64,000 bases of DNA, taken from positions 38,684,462 to 38,748,461 of the forward strand of contig CM055271.1 in assembly GCA_029237695.1 (NCBI GenBank), read 5' to 3'. A program made the translations under genes and the position numbers. The stretch comes from Conchocele bisecta. Lineage: Eukaryota > Mollusca > Bivalvia > Lucinida > Thyasiridae. Each line of letters begins with the position of its first letter. Within the stretch, counting starts at the first letter, position 1. Below are positions 60,496 to 64,000 of the stretch, piece after piece. The notes below the pieces were generated by a model, which made no database searches, was not told the DNA's origin, and was given only the letters and a program-made list of their open reading frames with translations.

Positions 60496-61880
60496 ATGAA
60501 TCGCCAAAAAAACAAAAAACTAACCTCTTCACAAGTATCCATAAACCCAATTGATTGGAAGGCTTCGGACTTCACAAAGTCGTCTAGCCAACCTTGTTCA
60601 GCTGGCCCATCTAAGAAACGGACACGACCTGCAGAATTCAATTTTCTGTCTACTCCATCTGATTTCCCTCAACGACCACTACAACAACATCAAACAGAAC
60701 TACAGCATGTAGCCACTTGGCCTCGATTCCTTGTGGTCCATGCAACTGACACTGACAAGCCTCTTGACAAATTGTCTGTCTTTGTTTTATCAAAGATACT
60801 GAATAGTGTGGCAGGGGTGAGCCCAAGAACTTGAAACGGTTGCGCTCTGGTGACCTTCTTATTGAAGTTGACAGAAAGAGCCATCCAGAGAATCTACTGC
60901 TTTGTACCAAGTTCTTGGATACCCCTGTCGACATCCAGCCGCATAAATCTTTGAACAGTTGCAAGGGAGTTGTCCGATCACCGGAGTTTGCTCATGTAAG
61001 TGAGCAAGAAGTGATCGAACAACTCGAGCCACAAGGAGTTGCTGATGCTCGAAGGATTAATAGAAAAGTGAACGGACAACTAGTCCCGACTAATACCTTC
61101 GTTCTAACTTTCAACCTGACTGAACTACCAAAAGAACTTAAACTAACCAGATGGTTACTCGTCACAGTTGACCCATACATACCAAACCCGTTGCGCTGTT
61201 ACAACTGCCAACTGTATGGCCACCACAAAGACAGATATAAGAGAGATCTTGCATGTGCACGCTGTGGCATTGCCAAGCACAGTAATGAAAACTGTGTGGA
61301 GGCCGAACATTGTGTCAACTGTAATGGTAACCATTCGGCATATTCGAAAGACTGCCCGAAGTGGAAGATCGAGAAGGAGATAGTTCGCGTGAAACATACA
61401 CGCAACATATCATTCCCTGAAGCCAGGAAGATTGTTGAAATACCAACAACTCCTATCCCTGGCTTTTCTTACGCTTCGGCTGCAGTCTCTCGCAAGCCCA
61501 GCAGAAGTATTTCAACTCAAACGGACGTTTCTTGGAAACCAGCTGAACACCCCACTATAACGTCGGGTCGGGCTAAAATCACGGCCGTGTCTCCTCTGCG
61601 ATCACGGCAAGGGCCGGATGACAGGTCGGCCTCTCCACTACCACTCAGGGGTAGGCCCACTGCCATGGAGAGGATCCCTACAAAACCGCACAGGAAAGGG
61701 TCTGATGACCCTGGATCACAGAAAGGGTCTGATGACCCTGGATCGCAGAAGGGGGCAGACGGCCCCATTCCACTTAAGAACAGGTTTGAGTCGTTGGACT
61801 CGATGGAGACTGAAGAGTCTTCCGACATTCCAACTCCCAAGCCTGTTCCACCCCGCAAACCCATACTTCCACCTACATAA
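60496..61880 (+). pseudogene. LINE-A ORF1: gag-like protein with zinc knuckles, one frameshift
   Basis: ATG at 60496. A one-base shift near 60815-60830 separates the N-terminal ~110 residues from the rest. An RRM-like middle (LRSGDLLIEV, GVVRSPEF) is followed by three Cys/His knuckles: CYNCQLYGHHKDRY (its last Cys is Tyr), CARCGIAKHSNENC and CVNCNGNHSAYSKDC. A Pro/Ser-rich tail carries two tandem GSDDPGSQK units. The stop TAA is 3 nt before the ORF2 ATG. It binds the LINE RNA in related elements. Confidence 0.85.
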
Positions 61881-61883
61881 AAC

Positions 61884-64000
61884 ATGGATACTATTATCCA
61901 ATGGAACTGTCGAGGAATTAAAGCAAATCGTGATGAATTAACAATTTTATTAACTCAACACAACCCCATTGCTGTTTGTCTTCAGGAAACATTCCTGAAA
62001 GTTGACGATACATTTTCTTTTAAATCACATGCATTATACAGTAAGTGTTCAGATAACGCTGAACGCGCATCTGGTGGAGTCTCAATCCTCGTTAATTTGA
62101 GCACCCCACATAGTCTCATGAATCTTGACACTAATCTTCAGGCTGTGGCCGTTAGTGTTACGATGCACAAGACTATTACGTTATGTTCTATCTACATTCC
62201 ACCATCTGCAGTCCTTGTTAAAATCAGAACTAGATAATCTTGTCTCTCAACTCCCTTCGCCTTTCATTCTCCTTGGCGATTTTAACGGACATAACATTGG
62301 CTTTGGGTTGAGTTAAAGACACAAAACAAAAATGGGGAACTTATTGAAAATTTTTCTTTCTTCCGATCACAATCTCAGCATTTTTAATGATAAATCGAGC
62401 ACATATTTACATTCCGCAAACGGTTCATATTCCTCTCTGGATTTAACTCTGTGTCATTCTTCTCTGTATTTAGACTTTACGTGGAAAGTTGGTGACGACC
62501 TATGTGGGAGTGACCACTTTCCTGTCTTCTTGCAGAGTAATGGACCACCATGCACTGACAGAGTCCAGAGGTGGAAATTACATAAAGCCGATTGGGACAC
62601 ATTTCGCAATATGTACATGATTGAACTAGATTTTGATCGCTTTCGAGATGCGGAAGATCCACTAGAACACTACGTTTCCCTTTTACACGATATTGCAGAA
62701 AAGACAATACCAAAAACCTCGACAAAGCCCAAACGTGTCAATAAACCATGGTTTGACGAAGAATGCAAAGAGGCAATGACTGCTCGTAAGCAGTCTATTC
62801 GTCAAATCAATAATAACGCAACAGCAGATAATTTAAATGCTCATAGAATTTTTAGAGCGAAAGCTCGACGCACAATTAAAGCTAGCAAGAGAAAGACTTG
62901 GAGATCTTTTGTCTCCAAGTTGAATTCGCGATCTAAAATGAAAACAACATGGGACATGATTCGTAAGATAAACGGTAAAGGTAAATCAAACTTCTATTCA
63001 ATCACCTCAACAAAGCAGGACATAAAGTACTTCAAAACAGACATTTAAAACACATTAGCAGATGCCTTCTCCAAGAACTCCTCATGTAATAACTATTCTG
63101 AGGAGTTCTTGAAGGTGAAATCTGAGCAAGAGAAAACTAAACTTAATTTTAATTCAGACAATTCAGAACATTACAACGCTCCTTTCTCTATGAGGGAATT
63201 AAAAGCTTCCCTCGAGAAAGCACATGATACATCAGCAGGCCCTGATGATATCCACTACCAACTGCTTAAACAGTTTACCTGAACACTCTTTAGACAACCT
63301 CTTTGAAATATTTAATACCATTTGGGAACAAGGCGTCTTCCCGCCTTCATGGCGGGAAGCTACAATCATACCTGTTCCCAAACCGGGCAAGGATCACACC
63401 GACCCAAGTTACCGTCCCATCGCACTTACTAGCTGCGTCTGTAAAACCATGGAACAATGATTAACGACAGGCTTGTCTGGTTTCTGGAATCCAATGGACT
63501 GATATCGAGTATCAATCTGGATTCCGTCGCCAGAGAAGCACTGCCGATAATCTGATTAGACTCGAAGCAATTCATTCGAGACGGGTTGTTAACAATGAGC
63601 AATATGTTGCCATATTTTTTTACCTAGAAAAGGCATATGACACGACGTGGAAGTATGGGATTATGAAGGACCTTCATGACCTTGGTCTGAAGGGTCATCT
63701 CCCTGATTTTATTTCTAATTTTTGAAAGACAGACAATTCCAAGTCCGAGTCGGTACAACCCTTTCTGATCCCCATGAACAGGAAATGGGTGTACCGCAGG
63801 GAAGTATATTGTCTGTTACCCTTTTTAAGCATTAAACTGAATAATATTGTAAAATGCCTGCAACCAGGTGTTGACTGTTCTTTATATGTCGATGATTTTT
63901 TAATATGTTACAAATCAAAGAACATGCATACTATTGAGCGCCAATTACAACTGAGCCTCAATAGAATAAACAAGTGACCACAGAAAAAGGCTTTAAGTTT
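61884..64000 (+). pseudogene. LINE-A ORF2 (copy A7), heavily frameshifted, partial
   Basis: It starts at ATG 61884 (TIIQWNCRGIK). Frameshifts near 62213, 62300, 62990, 63270, 63450 and 63830 break endonuclease and RT. Motif A reads FFYLEKAYD (TAC for the catalytic Asp); GVPQGSIL and YVDD are present. The RNase H part lies beyond the window. Confidence 0.88.

Larger units (their letters stand above)
60140..64000 (+). mobile_element. LINE-A copy A7, 5' part (open at right edge)
   Basis: The only copy in the window with a 5' UTR (~60140-60495, start not fixed), complete ORF1 and most of ORF2. It runs off the window in RT. It shares the RT motif A D-to-Y change with A2. Confidence 0.88.

Overview
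The window is eukaryotic, AT-rich and dominated by mobile DNA. Non-LTR retrotransposons, a Maverick/Polinton element, a tRNA-headed SINE, MITEs, fold-backs and long 150-200 bp satellite arrays sit among scraps of possible host exons. The combination of hairpin elements with runs of CCGTC/GGACG, protein-coupled satellites rich in GGTCAAGGTCA-like words, and a Polinton with small zinc-binding genes suggests a mollusc, most likely a bivalve. That assignment is inference; no species marker is present.

Layout. 1-513: 3' end of a LINE (family A, I/Nimb-like: EN + RT + RNase H). 588-1429: broken MULE-type transposase. 1445-1800: a 95-bp hairpin with short tandem units. 1839-2083: a 70-aa Cys-rich gene ending in a histone-type stem-loop. 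2100-5827: non-coding DNA with tandem repeats. 5828-12960 (minus): an almost intact full-length LINE (family B), with ORF1 interrupted by one homopolymer frameshift and one TGA, and ORF2 by one TAG. A 5'-truncated copy of its 3' UTR and a (TTAGGG)3 motif lie just upstream.

13714-36747: a Maverick/Polinton (adintovirus-like) element with about 220-bp terminal inverted repeats. It carries protein-primed DNA polymerase B, packaging ATPase, integrase with chromodomain, adenain-like protease, double-jelly-roll major capsid, penton-like minor capsid, pVI/pX-like small proteins, zinc-knuckle proteins and several short unknown genes. It is dead. A 5.5-kb LINE-A insertion and a 550-bp tandem duplication split polB, a SINE splits a small gene, and frameshifts or stops hit most genes; the ATPase Walker lysine and a polymerase catalytic Asp are substituted.

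The most unusual signal is in this element. Its short zinc-binding or charged genes end, 13-30 nt after the stop codon, in perfect 16-nt stem-loops (GGCCCTTTTCAGGGCC or a compensated variant) that match the metazoan replication-dependent histone mRNA 3' stem-loop. The polymerase, zinc-knuckle gene and outermost genes instead end in AATAAA signals. The stem-loop genes also share promoters built from a CCAAT box, an AGTAGGTCAATCC motif and a TATA box. This suggests two 3'-end processing classes, one tied to S phase.

36757-41686: hairpin repeat, a LINE-A ORF2 copy, and a second LINE-A fragment fused to its 3' tail. 41687-60140: hairpin elements, MITEs with datable insertions (empty sites occur in the same window), a 630-bp fold-back, minisatellites and satellites. 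Two to three minus-strand exons with good splice sites probably belong to a host gene with a DUF4806-like domain. 60140-64000: the 5' part of another LINE-A copy with ORF1 (gag-like zinc knuckles) and ORF2 running off the window.
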